64,000 nucleotides of DNA from Paenibacillus tritici (GCF_013204885.1 NZ_JABMKX010000004.1:372001-436000), one strand, 5' to 3'. Counted from the stretch's first letter, positions 44,173 to 54,297 are shown. A program made the numbers and translations. Notes: generated by a model from the letters alone, not told the origin.

Positions 44173-45855
44173 TTATCTGAAGCGCGGAAACTGCTCTGGA
44201 TGCTGTTTGTATTGTCCGGGTGTGAGACCCGTATATTTCTTGAACACTTTGGTAAAATAGCTCTGGTCGTTGAAATGCAGACGCGAAGCAATATCCGACA
44301 GGGTAATGCCGGGAAGTCCGATCAGCCGCTTGGCCTCTTCGATCCGTTCCTGCTGGATATAGTCACTGATGGCGGTTCCGGTCTCTTTTTTGAACAATTG
44401 GGACAGATAGCTGGCATTAAGACCGGTGAATTCGGCCAACCTGCTGAGCGGAAGCTCTTCATATAAATGATTATATATAAAATTCTGGCACAGGGCGGAG
44501 ATACGCGTGAGCTTGGAGCTGCGGCTGCCCAGTACCTGATCGGCGAAGTCACAGAGTGCGGCAACCATGGCGCGGTCCACTGCCGGAATATCACGGAGTT
44601 CCTCTATATGCTGAATGTGGAAGTCGCTGAGGGTATAGGCGATCTCCCAGAACAGCCCGCCTTCAATCGCTGCGCGGGTTGCCAGAGTTATGGAGGAGAC
44701 GGCCAGGTTTTTTTTGCTGCGCAGCTGGCTCTGCTTGGAGAGCCGTCCGTAATTCTCTTCGGCAAAAGAAGCCTGGGTCCGCAGCAGCCCTGTCTTGTCC
44801 CCGTTCGCAATATGGCGGAACATCTCCCGCTCCAGCATCGGGTCATGGTGCAGCCAAGTTATCTCGCGGCGGTAGGAAAGATCCAGATCCGGGCTGTCGC
44901 CCGGAGAAGGAGCAGGCCCGGCAGGCGTACTTGCCGTCAGTAGCAGCTCCGTTATAGACAACTGCAGCCCCGTAACAAGGGTGTAGAGCAGCAGCGCCGC
45001 ATGATACCAGCGCATCCGGTTTAATACAGGCAGGCTGCTGTAATACTGGAGCCAGTCTTCCTGCTGCCCGGGCGGAATGCTGTGGTCGCGCATCAGGCTG
45101 GCGGCATTGTCTCCGGTAATCGGGGCACTAAGCACCGGACCGATGACGATTGCACCGCAGCTTAGATCTGCTTCGGCTACCTGGAGAATAATGAAATTCT
45201 CCAGGTAGCCGGTGGTATACAGAACCGGCAGAGCGGGGGTGACGGGCGCCGCCCCAACACTAGCAGGGGCATCGGTGTCCGCTACCTTCGCCGTGCCCGT
45301 GGCTGTTTCAGCCACGATGTCCGCTTCCAGCCCTGTGCTTGTGCCCGCCGGGGTTCCTGTCGCCACGCCCGCTGCCATGCCCGTTGCCGTCCCCGAAACC
45401 GTACCCGTTGCCATCCCTGCGGTTGTACCCTCCGCACTCTGCGCCGCTATGCCCGTTGCCGTCCCCGCCACCGAACCCGTTGCCATCCCTGCGGTTGTAC
45501 CCTCCGCACTCTGCGCCGCTATGTACGTCGCCGTCCCCGCCACCATGCCCGCTGTCATCCCTGCCGTTATGTCCGTCGCTGTTTCTGCCGCCATGCCCAC
45601 CGCCGCCCCAACCCCAGACCTGCTCCTGCGGGCATGGTCCATAATCTCAGCCAGCAGGCTGCCCGTCTCCTGAACGGCAGGCCGGCCGGCGACCGCCGGA
45701 GGCAGGGCCAGTCCCGGGCTGTCGTCTTCATCCAGCCACATGACCGGAACCTGGTAGGCCTCATAGATCAGCTTGCAGATATAGGGTACCCTTTGATTTT
45801 CCTTCATTGGTTCCTTCGTTGGCACCTTCATTGGCACCTTCACTGGCTTCTCCAT
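44173..45855 (-). CDS. AraC-family regulator expanded by internal repeats
   Basis: 560 residues. The N-terminal sensor region (VPYICKLIYEAYQVPVMWLD) is interrupted at about residues 85-185 by a low-complexity Ala/Gly/Thr/Met insertion built from 72-bp repeats. The domain then resumes at VLYTTGYLENFIILQVAEAD. The C-terminal AraC double helix-turn-helix is intact: LPLSRLAEFTGLNASYLSQL, LSDIASRLHFNDQSYFTKVF and GLTPGQYKQHP. The first ~20 residues are also repetitive (KVPM/KVPT/KEPM). GAGGAGG supports the ATG used. It is divergent from the GH3 gene and probably controls it. Confidence 0.88.
   Translation of the reverse strand: MEKPVKVPMKVPTKEPMKENQRVPYICKLIYEAYQVPVMWLDEDDSPGLALPPAVAGRPAVQETGSLLAEIMDHARRSRSGVGAAVGMAAETATDITAGMTAGMVAGTATYIAAQSAEGTTAGMATGSVAGTATGIAAQSAEGTTAGMATGTVSGTATGMAAGVATGTPAGTSTGLEADIVAETATGTAKVADTDAPASVGAAPVTPALPVLYTTGYLENFIILQVAEADLSCGAIVIGPVLSAPITGDNAASLMRDHSIPPGQQEDWLQYYSSLPVLNRMRWYHAALLLYTLVTGLQLSITELLLTASTPAGPAPSPGDSPDLDLSYRREITWLHHDPMLEREMFRHIANGDKTGLLRTQASFAEENYGRLSKQSQLRSKKNLAVSSITLATRAAIEGGLFWEIAYTLSDFHIQHIEELRDIPAVDRAMVAALCDFADQVLGSRSSKLTRISALCQNFIYNHLYEELPLSRLAEFTGLNASYLSQLFKKETGTAISDYIQQERIEEAKRLIGLPGITLSDIASRLHFNDQSYFTKVFKKYTGLTPGQYKQHPEQFPRFR
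45379..45522 (-). repeat. Two in-frame 72-bp repeats inside the AraC gene
   Basis: Two adjacent 72-bp copies differ mainly at a few bases near 45396-45403 versus 45468-45475. Each encodes 24 residues around IAAQSAEGTTAGMATG. Diverged part-units extend the tract to about 45300-45600. The length is a multiple of 3, so the reading frame is kept. Confidence 0.9.
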
Positions 45856-45970
45856 GACTGCCTCCTCAACATCTAACCAAAATACCAAAGTTCCAATTAT
45901 AATACCATAAACAAACAAGCAAGTCGTTTAGAATGAAGGTAAGAAAACGCATTCTTAGGAGGACAACACT

Positions 45971-48241
45971 ATGGCAACGGATATTCAGAAGCTCATGTCG
46001 CAAATGACACTTGAAGAGAAGGCAGGACTCTGCTCCGGGCTGGATTTCTGGAACACCAAAGGGATTGAGCGTCTGGGCATTCCCTCAGTGATGGTAACGG
46101 ACGGACCCCACGGGCTCCGCAAGCAGCAGGGAAGCGCGGACCATCTCGGTCTGCATAACAGCGTACCAGCCACTTGTTTCCCGTCAGCAGCCGGGCTGGC
46201 CTCCTCCTGGGACCGCAAGCTGATCGCCCGGGTGGGGGAGGCGCTGGGAACGGAATGCCAGGTGGAGAATGTGGCGGTTCTGCTCGGGCCGGGCAATAAT
46301 ATCAAACGTTCTCCGCTGAACGGGCGGAACTTTGAATATTTCTCGGAGGACCCGTTCCTCGCCTCGGAGATGGCTGCGAGTCATGTGAAGGGAGTGCAGA
46401 GCCAGGGGGTCGGGACTTCCCTGAAGCATTTTGCCGCCAATAACCAGGAACACCGGCGCATGTCTGTGGATGCGGTTATTGATGAGCGGACACTGCGTGA
46501 GATTTATCTGGCTAGCTTCGAAGGCACAGTGAAGCAGAGCCAGCCTTGGAGCATCATGAGCTCCTATAACCGTGTGAACGGGGAGTATGCCTCCGAGAGC
46601 CATAAGCTGCTAACTAAGATACTCCGCGAGGAGTGGGGTTTTGAAGGGTTCGTGGTGTCCGACTGGGGCGCTGTCAATGAGCGGGTGAAGGCGCTGCAGG
46701 CCGGGCTGGAGCTGGAGATGCCGTCCAGCGGGGGCATCGGGGACACCAAGATTATAGACGCCGTGAACAGCGGGGAATTGTCTATGGAGACACTGGATCT
46801 GGCGGTAGAGCGGATGCTGGGCTTTATCTTCAAAAGCGTGGAGAGCCGCAGCGAGGAAGCAGTCTTCGATCAGGACAAGCATCATGCGCTGGCGCGGGAA
46901 GTGGCCCGCGAGAGTATGGTGCTGCTGAAGAATGAAGGCGGCGTTCTGCCGCTGGCGAAGAGCGGCAAGCTTGCCATCATCGGCGAATTCGCCAAGAAGC
47001 CCCGTTATCAGGGCGGCGGCAGCTCACATGTGAATCCGACAAGACTGGATGACGCCTTCGCCGAGATGCAGGCGATTGCCGGTGATTCGGCCAGCTTCCT
47101 CTATGCACAGGGCTACGAGCTGGCCAGCGATGAGGTGAATGCCGGACTGCTGCGTGAAGCCCGGGATACAGCCGCCCAAGCGGATGCTGCCGTGCTGTTC
47201 CTTGGCTTGCCTGACCGCTACGAATCGGAAGGCTATGACCGCAGCCATCTGTCGCTTCCTGCGAGTCATCTGGCGCTGATCGAAGCCGTGGCTGAAGTCC
47301 AGAGCGAGATTATTGTGGTGCTGAGCAACGGCTCGCCGGTAGAGATGCCTTGGCTGGATCAGGTGAAGGCCGTGCTCGAAGGGTATCTGGGCGGGCAGGC
47401 TTTTGGCGGCGCGGTTGCGGACCTGCTCTTCGGTGAAGTGAGTCCTAGCGGCAAGCTGGCAGAGACGTTCCCCCGGAAGCTGAGCGACAATCCGTCCTTC
47501 CTGAATTTCCCCGGAGAAGGCGATACTGTGGAGTACAAGGAAGGTTTATTTGTCGGCTACCGTTATTATGATACCAAAGAAATAGAGCCGCTGTTCCCGT
47601 TCGGCTTCGGACTCAGCTACACAGAGTTCGAGTACAGTAATTTGTCGCTGGATCAGACCCGCATCAAGGACACAGATACCGTACAGGTCTCGGTGACCGT
47701 TAAGAACACAGGCAGCAGAACAGGCAAAGAAACCGTGCAGCTCTATGTCAGCGATACCGAGAGCAGCGTGATTCGTCCGCTGCAGGAGCTGAAGGGCTTT
47801 GATAAGCTGGAGCTTCAGCCGGGGGAAGAGCGTAAGGTAACTTTTACACTGGATAAGCGCTCCTTCGCCTACTACAATGTGACACTGGCCGACTGGCATG
47901 TGGAGAGCGGAATGTTCAAGATCGCTGTAGGTTCATCCTCACGCGATATCCGCCTGTCCGCCGAGCTTGAGGTAGTGTCAACCACGAAGCTTACCTGTAA
48001 GTTCCATCGCAATACTACAGTGGGCGATCTGCTGGCGAATCCGCTGACCGCTGATAAAGCGAAGAACTACGGCAGTATCTTCGGTCTGGAGGATGCATTG
48101 GGTGATAATCCGGAAATGTTCCTGGCGATGATGCAATATATGCCGCTGCGCGCGATGATCGGCTTCGGCCAGGGCAAATACACCGAAGCTGATCTGGCAG
48201 AGGATTTGCGTGAATTGAACCGGCTTGCCGGACAGGAGTAG
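45971..48241 (+). CDS. GH3 beta-glucosidase-like enzyme
   Basis: A 756-residue cytoplasmic GH3 enzyme. The N-terminal barrel has [13 protein letters not shown], the substrate motif [13 protein letters not shown] and the nucleophile Asp231 in FVVSDWGAV. The alpha/beta sandwich includes [12 protein letters not shown], and a fibronectin-III-like domain follows [12 protein letters not shown]. The last ~80 residues form a helical extension. AGGAGG precedes the ATG. The enzyme would remove terminal beta-linked glucose or a related sugar. It is divergent from the repeat-expanded AraC gene. Confidence 0.94.
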   Translation: MATDIQKLMSQMTLEEKAGLCSGLDFWNTKGIERLGIPSVMVTDGPHGLRKQQGSADHLGLHNSVPATCFPSAAGLASSWDRKLIARVGEALGTECQVENVAVLLGPGNNIKRSPLNGRNFEYFSEDPFLASEMAASHVKGVQSQGVGTSLKHFAANNQEHRRMSVDAVIDERTLREIYLASFEGTVKQSQPWSIMSSYNRVNGEYASESHKLLTKILREEWGFEGFVVSDWGAVNERVKALQAGLELEMPSSGGIGDTKIIDAVNSGELSMETLDLAVERMLGFIFKSVESRSEEAVFDQDKHHALAREVARESMVLLKNEGGVLPLAKSGKLAIIGEFAKKPRYQGGGSSHVNPTRLDDAFAEMQAIAGDSASFLYAQGYELASDEVNAGLLREARDTAAQADAAVLFLGLPDRYESEGYDRSHLSLPASHLALIEAVAEVQSEIIVVLSNGSPVEMPWLDQVKAVLEGYLGGQAFGGAVADLLFGEVSPSGKLAETFPRKLSDNPSFLNFPGEGDTVEYKEGLFVGYRYYDTKEIEPLFPFGFGLSYTEFEYSNLSLDQTRIKDTDTVQVSVTVKNTGSRTGKETVQLYVSDTESSVIRPLQELKGFDKLELQPGEERKVTFTLDKRSFAYYNVTLADWHVESGMFKIAVGSSSRDIRLSAELEVVSTTKLTCKFHRNTTVGDLLANPLTADKAKNYGSIFGLEDALGDNPEMFLAMMQYMPLRAMIGFGQGKYTEADLAEDLRELNRLAGQE

Positions 48242-48301
48242 GGTGTATTAACGGAACGGAAGAAGATTCCGTCCCGGGAGTCACAATCCTCATAATAATA
48301 G

Positions 48302-48330
48302 GCAGCGGACCGCCCAGGTCCGCTGCTTTT
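48302..48330 (+). terminator. Terminator after GH3
   Basis: GCAGCGGACC-GCCCA-GGTCCGCTGC forms a perfect 10-bp stem, followed by TTTT. Confidence 0.9.
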
Positions 48331-48427
48331 ATCCAAATATCAGAATGTATAGGTCTCACCAGGTTACCTTAATATCCTCCAATGTTAAGCCTTGGGATTG
48401 TCCAATTCGGAAGGGCAAATAATCCGT

Positions 48428-48448
48428 TATAATGTAAGCGCAATCATT
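48428..48448 (+). promoter_or_regulatory. Promoter -10 and perfect cre box upstream of GH30
   Basis: TATAAT is immediately overlapped by ATGTAAGCGCAATCATT, which matches the extended cre pattern WTGNAARCGNWWWCAWW at every position. The box covers the start-site region, where CcpA would repress. A -35 is weak (TTCGGA, 16-base spacing), suggesting an activator is needed. Confidence 0.75.
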
Positions 48449-48467
48449 GAAAAGGGGGATCATAAAG

Positions 48468-49823
48468 ATGTCAGTACCTATGATCAAATGGTTCACAAGT
48501 ACGGAGCAGGCAGCTTGGGTGGAGCAGAAGGCACCGGAACAAGCTGCGCCCGGAACTGCACCTAACCTGACAGTTACGGGGGAGAGCCATCAAGTGCTGG
48601 AAGGCTTCGGAGGGTGCTTCAACGAACTGGGCTATGAGGCCCTGTCTGCCTTGCCGGAGGAGGAGCGGGCCAAGCTGATGCATGACCTCTTTCACCCGGA
48701 GGGGGAACAGCGGTTCAGCATCTGCCGCTTGCCGATCGGGGCCAGTGACTACGCGCTGGAGTGGTACAGCCATAATGAGACGGACGGCGATTATGCAATG
48801 GAGCATTTCTCCATTGAGCGTGACCGGAAATATCTGATTCCATATATCAAGGAGGCGCTGGCGCTGAATCCTGAGCTGAAGCTGTTCGCCTCCCCTTGGA
48901 GCCCGCCGACCTGGATGAAGTTCCCGAAGGCTTATAATTACGGTACGCTGCGGTGGGAGCCGGAGAATCTTGCCGCCTATGCCCTGTACTTCGTGAAGTT
49001 CGTACAGGCTTACCGGGAAGAGGGAATTACGATCCATCAGGTGCATGTGCAGAACGAGGTGGTAGCGGACCAGAAATTCCCCTCCTGCGTATGGACCGGA
49101 GAGCAGCTTAGAGAATTTATCCGTGATTATCTGGGCCCGGCCTTTGAGGCCCATGGACTGGATACTGAAATCTGGCTCGGGACGATCAATGCACCGGAGC
49201 CCTGGGATGAATGGCTCAAGCACAAATCAAGTGACCATGATGCTTTTGCCGGTGTAGTACTCGGTGATCCTGAAGCCTACAAATACGTGAAGGGTGTCGG
49301 CTATCAATGGGCAGGCAAATATGCGATACAGCGGACGGTGGAGAGCTACCCGGAGCTGAGATACATGCAGACAGAGAACGAATGTGGAGACGGCAAGAAC
49401 ACCTGGTTTTATGCTAAGTACGTCTATAATCTGTACCATCAATATTTCTCGAACGGCGTGCATGCTTATATTTACTGGAACATGGTTCTTGCCCCGCAAG
49501 GACGCAGCACCTGGGGCTGGGAGCAGAATTCGATGCTGACCGTTGATCCAGATCTGCGGCAGGCCGAGGCCAACCCTGAATATTACGTGATGCAGCATTT
49601 CTCCCGCTTCGCTGCGCCGGGCTCTGTCCGTACCGGACTGGCTGGCCCATGGAGCGGACATGCTACCGCATTCCGGACACCGGCGGGCGGCTTGACGCTG
49701 GTTGTAGCCAACCCGTATAAGGAATCCCGTATGCTGCATCTCCATAACGGTACTGCACTGCACTCCTTCAGGCTTGAAGCAGAATCGTTCCATACCATTG
49801 TTGTAGAGGAACAGGCAGATTAA
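48468..49823 (+). CDS. GH30 family glycoside hydrolase
   Basis: A 451-residue family 30 retaining glycosidase. FGGCFNELG near the N-terminus, the acid/base Glu197 in HVQNEVVADQ and the nucleophile Glu303 in YMQTENECGDG are all visible. YIYWNMVLAPQGRSTWGW and the C-terminal beta-domain (GGLTLVVANPY) complete the fold. No signal peptide, so it acts inside the cell. GH30 includes glucosylceramidases, beta-1,6-glucanases and xylanases; which applies here is open. The ATG follows AAAGGGGG. Confidence 0.92.
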   Translation: MSVPMIKWFTSTEQAAWVEQKAPEQAAPGTAPNLTVTGESHQVLEGFGGCFNELGYEALSALPEEERAKLMHDLFHPEGEQRFSICRLPIGASDYALEWYSHNETDGDYAMEHFSIERDRKYLIPYIKEALALNPELKLFASPWSPPTWMKFPKAYNYGTLRWEPENLAAYALYFVKFVQAYREEGITIHQVHVQNEVVADQKFPSCVWTGEQLREFIRDYLGPAFEAHGLDTEIWLGTINAPEPWDEWLKHKSSDHDAFAGVVLGDPEAYKYVKGVGYQWAGKYAIQRTVESYPELRYMQTENECGDGKNTWFYAKYVYNLYHQYFSNGVHAYIYWNMVLAPQGRSTWGWEQNSMLTVDPDLRQAEANPEYYVMQHFSRFAAPGSVRTGLAGPWSGHATAFRTPAGGLTLVVANPYKESRMLHLHNGTALHSFRLEAESFHTIVVEEQAD

Positions 49824-49856
49824 GCATGTACCTGTTAATAGATTGTAAGTAAAATG

Positions 49857-49890
49857 AACTAGCGCCCCCAACTGCCGGGCGTTAGTTTTT
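49857..49890 (+). terminator. Terminator after GH30
   Basis: ACTAGCGCCC and GGGCGTTAGT form a 10-bp stem with one wobble, followed by TTTTT. Confidence 0.85.
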
Positions 49891-49959
49891 TGCTACTATT
49901 AAATCATTCTACTTCGGGATAAACTACGGCAAGTGAGAGCGGGAGGTTGATCTTAAGTC

Positions 49960-51735
49960 ATGTTTGCCCCATGGATTAGAAGGTTCACCGGACCCTTCCG
50001 GCGGAGTATCCGCAATAGACTTATGCTGACGATGATTATGCTGGCTGTAGCGCCTATTGTCGCCATTACCGGGCTGGCCGCAGAGAATAACCGCCGCTCC
50101 ATGGAGGAAGAGGTGATCAGTACCACCCTCTCCAACATGAAATGGACAGGCATCCATCTCGGCAGCCAGTTCGCCCAGCTGAACAATCTGATCTACACCG
50201 TGCTGATCAGCCCGCATCTGAGCGATTATCTGGCCAATGCCGAAGAACCGGGCCTCTCCAGCCAGTTCACCTACCAGCGGAATATCATTGATACACTGAC
50301 CAATCTGTTCTATTCGGCAGGCAATCATGTGATTGGAGTCGAGCTGTATCTGAAGGAGTATAACAAGCTGTTCACCGTGGATGCTTCCTCCAGCGATATC
50401 GCATCGCCGCCTTCGGTTCCTGCAGCCTATAAGCCGCTGTTCGAGCAGAACCGGGACTTCACTATTACAACCGATGCCGGGGACACAAGCAGGTTCCAGC
50501 TGATCCGCAGCATCAACCGGTTCGAGAATCAGGAGAAGCTGGGCGGGATCTCGTTGCAGATCCGCTGGGGGATGCTGGACCAGACGCTGAATCTGCTGAG
50601 AAGGGGAAGCGATGACATGGTGTTCATAGCCGGAGCCGACGGGAAGATTCTATACCAGCCCTCAGGCATGACACCTTCGGCAGCTACCTTAAGCCGGATA
50701 GCCGGTATCGGGGAGGCTCAAGGCTATTTCCGCGGAGAGGATGAGTATGTATTCTACAGTACCATTGATCCGGTTGGCCTGAAGCTGGTGACCATCCTTC
50801 CTACCAGCTTCATTAATGAAAGTGCCATGAAGACTATGAAGTTCGGCTTGATCATAGGCGCCATTTCGGTGTCGGTTGCGATTCTCCTGGCGGTCCTGCT
50901 GGCCTGGCGGCTGGCGACACCGATTGTCAATCTGGCCCGTTCGATCCAGGGCTTCGGCATGATGAAGCAGCGGGAGCAGCGGGCGAATATCCGGGTGGAT
51001 GAGATCGGCCTGCTTGAGATGAAGCTGGATCAGATGTCCCACCGTATCCGTGAACATATCAAGAATGAATATATGATCACCCTGGAGAAAAAGAGTGCGG
51101 AGCTGAAGGCGCTACAGGCACAGATCAACCCGCATTTCCTGCAGAATACGCTCCAGATGATCGGCAGCATGCTATTCAAGAACAGTCCCTCGGAGAGTTA
51201 TGGTGTGCTCAGATCCCTGAGTGATATGTTCCGATATATTATCCGCGAGCCTGATGATCTGGCCCCGCTGCGGGCCGAGCTGAAGCATCTCAGCGATTAT
51301 ATGCAGATCCAGCAGCAGCGGTTCGCCGCCCGCCTCAGCTACAGTCTGGAGGTCGATGAGGCTGCGTTATCCAGTCTGATCCCCAAGCTGAGCCTGCAGC
51401 CGATTGTAGAGAATGCGTTCTTCCATGGTCTTGAGCCGAAGGAAGGGGCCTGGGAACTGAAGGTACAGGTCACCTGTAGAGACGGCGATACGGTGATCTG
51501 CATCAGTGATAACGGAATCGGGATTGAAGCTGTCCGGCTGGCGGAGCTGCAGCGAAGCCTCAGCAGAGAGGACGGAGCCTGGACCTCCGGGGAACGGATC
51601 GGGCTTGGGAATGTGGCCGGGCGCATCCGAATGCACTTTGGCAGCGGCTATGGGGTTGGAGTAACCAGCCGGCAAGGACAGGGGACTGCGGTATCTTTGA
51701 CTATCCCGCAGGAGAGGAAGGAGATGGGCGCATGA
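49960..51735 (+). CDS. YesM-type sensor histidine kinase
   Basis: A 591-residue membrane kinase of the LytS/YesM class. A membrane helix at about residues 20-42 and another near 290-315 flank a ~240-residue extracellular sensor. HAMP follows, then the His-kinase domain with His392 in AQINPHFLQNTLQ and the N box in QPIVENAFFHGL. G-type motifs appear as SDNGIG and GLGNVAGRI. The stop overlaps the response-regulator start (ATGA). With the adjacent importer and GH42 gene this is a classic Paenibacillus oligosaccharide-sensing module. Confidence 0.94.
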   Translation: MFAPWIRRFTGPFRRSIRNRLMLTMIMLAVAPIVAITGLAAENNRRSMEEEVISTTLSNMKWTGIHLGSQFAQLNNLIYTVLISPHLSDYLANAEEPGLSSQFTYQRNIIDTLTNLFYSAGNHVIGVELYLKEYNKLFTVDASSSDIASPPSVPAAYKPLFEQNRDFTITTDAGDTSRFQLIRSINRFENQEKLGGISLQIRWGMLDQTLNLLRRGSDDMVFIAGADGKILYQPSGMTPSAATLSRIAGIGEAQGYFRGEDEYVFYSTIDPVGLKLVTILPTSFINESAMKTMKFGLIIGAISVSVAILLAVLLAWRLATPIVNLARSIQGFGMMKQREQRANIRVDEIGLLEMKLDQMSHRIREHIKNEYMITLEKKSAELKALQAQINPHFLQNTLQMIGSMLFKNSPSESYGVLRSLSDMFRYIIREPDDLAPLRAELKHLSDYMQIQQQRFAARLSYSLEVDEAALSSLIPKLSLQPIVENAFFHGLEPKEGAWELKVQVTCRDGDTVICISDNGIGIEAVRLAELQRSLSREDGAWTSGERIGLGNVAGRIRMHFGSGYGVGVTSRQGQGTAVSLTIPQERKEMGA

Positions 51736-52817
51736 TTAAGGTGCTGCTGGTGGATGATGAAGGCTGGAACCGGGAGCTTGTGAGGACATTTGGCACTTGG
51801 GAGGCCTTCGGAATGGAGATCGTCGGTGAATCCGAAGGGGGGAATGAAGCTCTCCGTCTTGCCGGTGTCCTTGAGCCGGATATTGTAATTACGGATATGC
51901 GTATGCCCGGCACAGACGGTGTCATGCTGATGAATGCGCTGCATAATGAGTACCCGGAGATGAAGGTCATCGTGATCAGCGGCTACGACGATTTCAAATA
52001 TGCCCAGAGTGCCCTGCGGTATGGTGCGGTGGATTATCTGCTGAAGCCTATTGATCCCGCCGAGCTGAATGCTGTGCTGGACAAATGCCGCAAGGAATTG
52101 GAGGAGGCCGCCGCTGAGCATGAGCAGTACAGGCTGGATATTGATGTCTCCTGGTCCCTTGCCAGCCACAAACAGCTAATGAAGGCTCATTTCAATGAGC
52201 TTAATGTTGAAAGTGTCCATGCGGTGCTGGGCAATATTACGGAGGAGCTTAAGCTGGGCAGTGTCCAGAGTCCGGGAATGCTCCGTCAGGCTGCCAGTGA
52301 GATGCTGCTGCTGTTGAAGGAATTACAGCGCGGCAACGGACTTGAGGATGTCCATCTGAAGACAGAAATTCCTGGTGCGGTGCTGACCGCTCCGGAAAGT
52401 CTGGAGTGCTGGCTGAGGGAGCTGTACACGGAGAGTCTGGAGCAGCTCATCGGTCAGCGCAGATTCAAGAATAAGCTTAACCTTGAGGATGTCCGGCAGT
52501 ATATCTGCGGTCATTATGCCGAGGCGGTAACGCTGGAGGGACTCTCCCGGGTATTCTTTGTCAGCAAAGAATATCTGAGCAAGGTATTTAAGCTGGAATA
52601 TGGCATCAACGTTACGGATTATATTCTCAGGCTGCGGATGGACAAAGCGAAGCAGTGGCTGGAGAGCGGGAATATCCCGATCAAGACGGTGGCCGAGCTG
52701 GCCGGATATGAGGATGTCGGTTATTTTTACCGCGTGTTCAAGAAGCATTTCGGAGTAGCTCCAGGCGAAATGAGGAAGCAGGCCGAAGGTTTAAAAATGT
52801 CCAATCCCGAAGGGTAA
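51732..52817 (+). CDS. YesN-type response regulator with AraC output domain
   Basis: 361 residues. The receiver has the acidic pair in LLVDDEGW, phosphoacceptor Asp55 in ITDMRMPG and Lys in YLLKPIDP. The last ~100 residues are an AraC helix-turn-helix pair: VTLEGLSRVFFVSKEYLSKV, then IKTVAELAGYEDVGYFYRVF and GVAPGEMRK. It is coupled to the upstream kinase and most likely activates the binding-protein operon 80 bases downstream. Confidence 0.94.
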   Translation: MIKVLLVDDEGWNRELVRTFGTWEAFGMEIVGESEGGNEALRLAGVLEPDIVITDMRMPGTDGVMLMNALHNEYPEMKVIVISGYDDFKYAQSALRYGAVDYLLKPIDPAELNAVLDKCRKELEEAAAEHEQYRLDIDVSWSLASHKQLMKAHFNELNVESVHAVLGNITEELKLGSVQSPGMLRQAASEMLLLLKELQRGNGLEDVHLKTEIPGAVLTAPESLECWLRELYTESLEQLIGQRRFKNKLNLEDVRQYICGHYAEAVTLEGLSRVFFVSKEYLSKVFKLEYGINVTDYILRLRMDKAKQWLESGNIPIKTVAELAGYEDVGYFYRVFKKHFGVAPGEMRKQAEGLKMSNPEG

Positions 52818-52827
52818 AGCCGTCCAA

Positions 52828-52855
52828 TTAAACGCTTTCATAAACAGGATACAAT
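52828..52855 (+). promoter_or_regulatory. Promoter of the second importer operon
   Basis: -35 TTAAAC and -10 TACAAT with 16-base spacing. The poor -35 suits activation by the upstream response regulator. ACGCTTTCAT (52832-52841) and ATGAAAGCGT (52854-52863) are exact inverted repeats flanking the -10. Confidence 0.55.
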
Positions 52856-52870
52856 GAAAGCGTAAACAAA
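52854..52870 (+). promoter_or_regulatory. Perfect cre box at the second importer promoter
   Basis: ATGAAAGCGTAAACAAA matches WTGNAARCGNWWWCAWW at all positions and begins within the -10 box, ideal for CcpA repression. Confidence 0.75.
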
Positions 52871-52896
52871 ACAAAGACATTGGGAGGTCTTACAGC

Positions 52897-54210
52897 ATGA
52901 AACAGATGAGCAAAGGGATATTGGTTACCTTTCTCGCAGCTACGCTTCTTGCAGGCTGCGGCGGCAACAACAGCGGAACTGCGGGCAATGCAGCCGGGGA
53001 CGATACGAACAGCGGAGGCGCAGAGGGTAGTGCCAAAAGCGTCACGCTGAAGATGTTCATCGCGCAGCCGCGCTTCAAGGAGCAATATGACAAGTACATT
53101 GCCGAATTCGTGAAGAAAGAGAAAGCCGACAAGAATATCGAGGTCACCGTACAGCTGGAAATGCCTACGGCAGACAATGCCTCCCAGATCCTTAAGACAC
53201 GGCTGGCTTCTAATGATGCACCGGATATCTTTGCGCTTCATGCGGTTAATGAAATTCCTTCCTATTATAAAGCCGGGTATCTGGAGGATTTATCCAGCCA
53301 GCCGTTCGCAGCCAAGCTGCTGGACAGTGTGAAGCCTTCCGTAACCACTACAGACGGCAAGATTGTGGCGCTTCCGCTGGAGACTCTGTCCTGGGGGTAT
53401 TTGTACAACAAGAAGATCTTCACTGAGCAAGGATTGACTCCACCGGCAACACTGACTGAGATGAAGAGCGTCATTGAGAAGCTGAAGGCTAAGGAGATCA
53501 CACCGTTTGTCCTCTCCTATAAGGAATCCTGGATTCCGCAGCTGGTGCTGCCGCTGGCCGTAGGCGCAATGATGAAGACCCAAGATCCCGAATTCGTGAA
53601 CAAGATGAACAAGGACGAAGGCTCCTTCACCGAGATGAAGCCGGCCATCTTCGATATCTTCGATCTGATCAATGCGAACGGAACAGCCAAGGCTACCGAA
53701 GTAGGCGGTGACGATGGGGCAGCAGCCTTCGCCGCCGGCAAAGGGGCCATGTGGCTAATGGGTCCATGGTATGCGGAGACGATCCTCAAGTCGAATCCGG
53801 ACTTAGACTTCGGTGTTGCTCCGCTGCCAATCAGTGATGATCCTGCTGCGACGCTGATCAATCTGAGCGCCTCTACCTCGCTCGCCGTTTCGCCGACCAG
53901 CAAGAACAAAGAAGTCGCGCTCGACTTCCTGAACTATGTGCTGGATGACCAGGCTTCGAACGGTCTGTTCCAGGCGATGAAGTTCAATCCGATCGCCACG
54001 GTGCACACCTATGAGAGCTATCCGTGGATCACAGAGGCCACTACCTATGTCAAAGCAGGCAAATCCGTACAGGACCCGGCTATTCCGCAATCCGTGAAGG
54101 ATGAGGTGGGCAAGGGACTGCAGGCTTATTATGCCGGTCAAGTGTCGCAGGATGATGTCCTGAAGGCGCTCGACAAGGCCTGGAAATCCTACAACAAGGT
54201 CAACAAATAA
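52897..54210 (+). CDS. Sugar ABC transporter solute-binding lipoprotein
   Basis: 437 residues. A lipoprotein signal with lipobox LLAGC puts the lipidated Cys at residue 21. The mature family-1 binding protein has NDAPDIFALHAVNEIPSYY, VALPLETLSWGYLYNKKIF and the C-terminal DFLNYVLDDQASNG. It would bind an oligosaccharide, plausibly a beta-galactoside given the GH42 gene in the same operon. GGGAGG precedes the ATG. No ATPase is encoded nearby. Confidence 0.94.
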   Translation: MKQMSKGILVTFLAATLLAGCGGNNSGTAGNAAGDDTNSGGAEGSAKSVTLKMFIAQPRFKEQYDKYIAEFVKKEKADKNIEVTVQLEMPTADNASQILKTRLASNDAPDIFALHAVNEIPSYYKAGYLEDLSSQPFAAKLLDSVKPSVTTTDGKIVALPLETLSWGYLYNKKIFTEQGLTPPATLTEMKSVIEKLKAKEITPFVLSYKESWIPQLVLPLAVGAMMKTQDPEFVNKMNKDEGSFTEMKPAIFDIFDLINANGTAKATEVGGDDGAAAFAAGKGAMWLMGPWYAETILKSNPDLDFGVAPLPISDDPAATLINLSASTSLAVSPTSKNKEVALDFLNYVLDDQASNGLFQAMKFNPIATVHTYESYPWITEATTYVKAGKSVQDPAIPQSVKDEVGKGLQAYYAGQVSQDDVLKALDKAWKSYNKVNK

Positions 54211-54230
54211 GCAGCAGCCAAGCACTGGAA

Positions 54231-54256
54231 CGGAAGGCGGGGCAGCCCGTCTTCCG
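54231..54256 (+). other. Intercistronic stem-loop
   Basis: CGGAAG-CGGG pairs with CCCG-CTTCCG (one mismatch) between binding-protein and permease genes. With no T run it is more likely an mRNA-stabilising or processing hairpin than a terminator. Confidence 0.55.
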
Positions 54257-54297
54257 CCACTCTGGTCGGTTATACACATAGGAGAGGAGCGGTTTCT

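Noticed and set aside
45212..45673. Ala/Val/Pro-rich plus-strand frame opposite the AraC repeat insert
   Set aside because: Mirror of the in-frame repeats; no ribosome site, and the minus strand carries the intact AraC domains.
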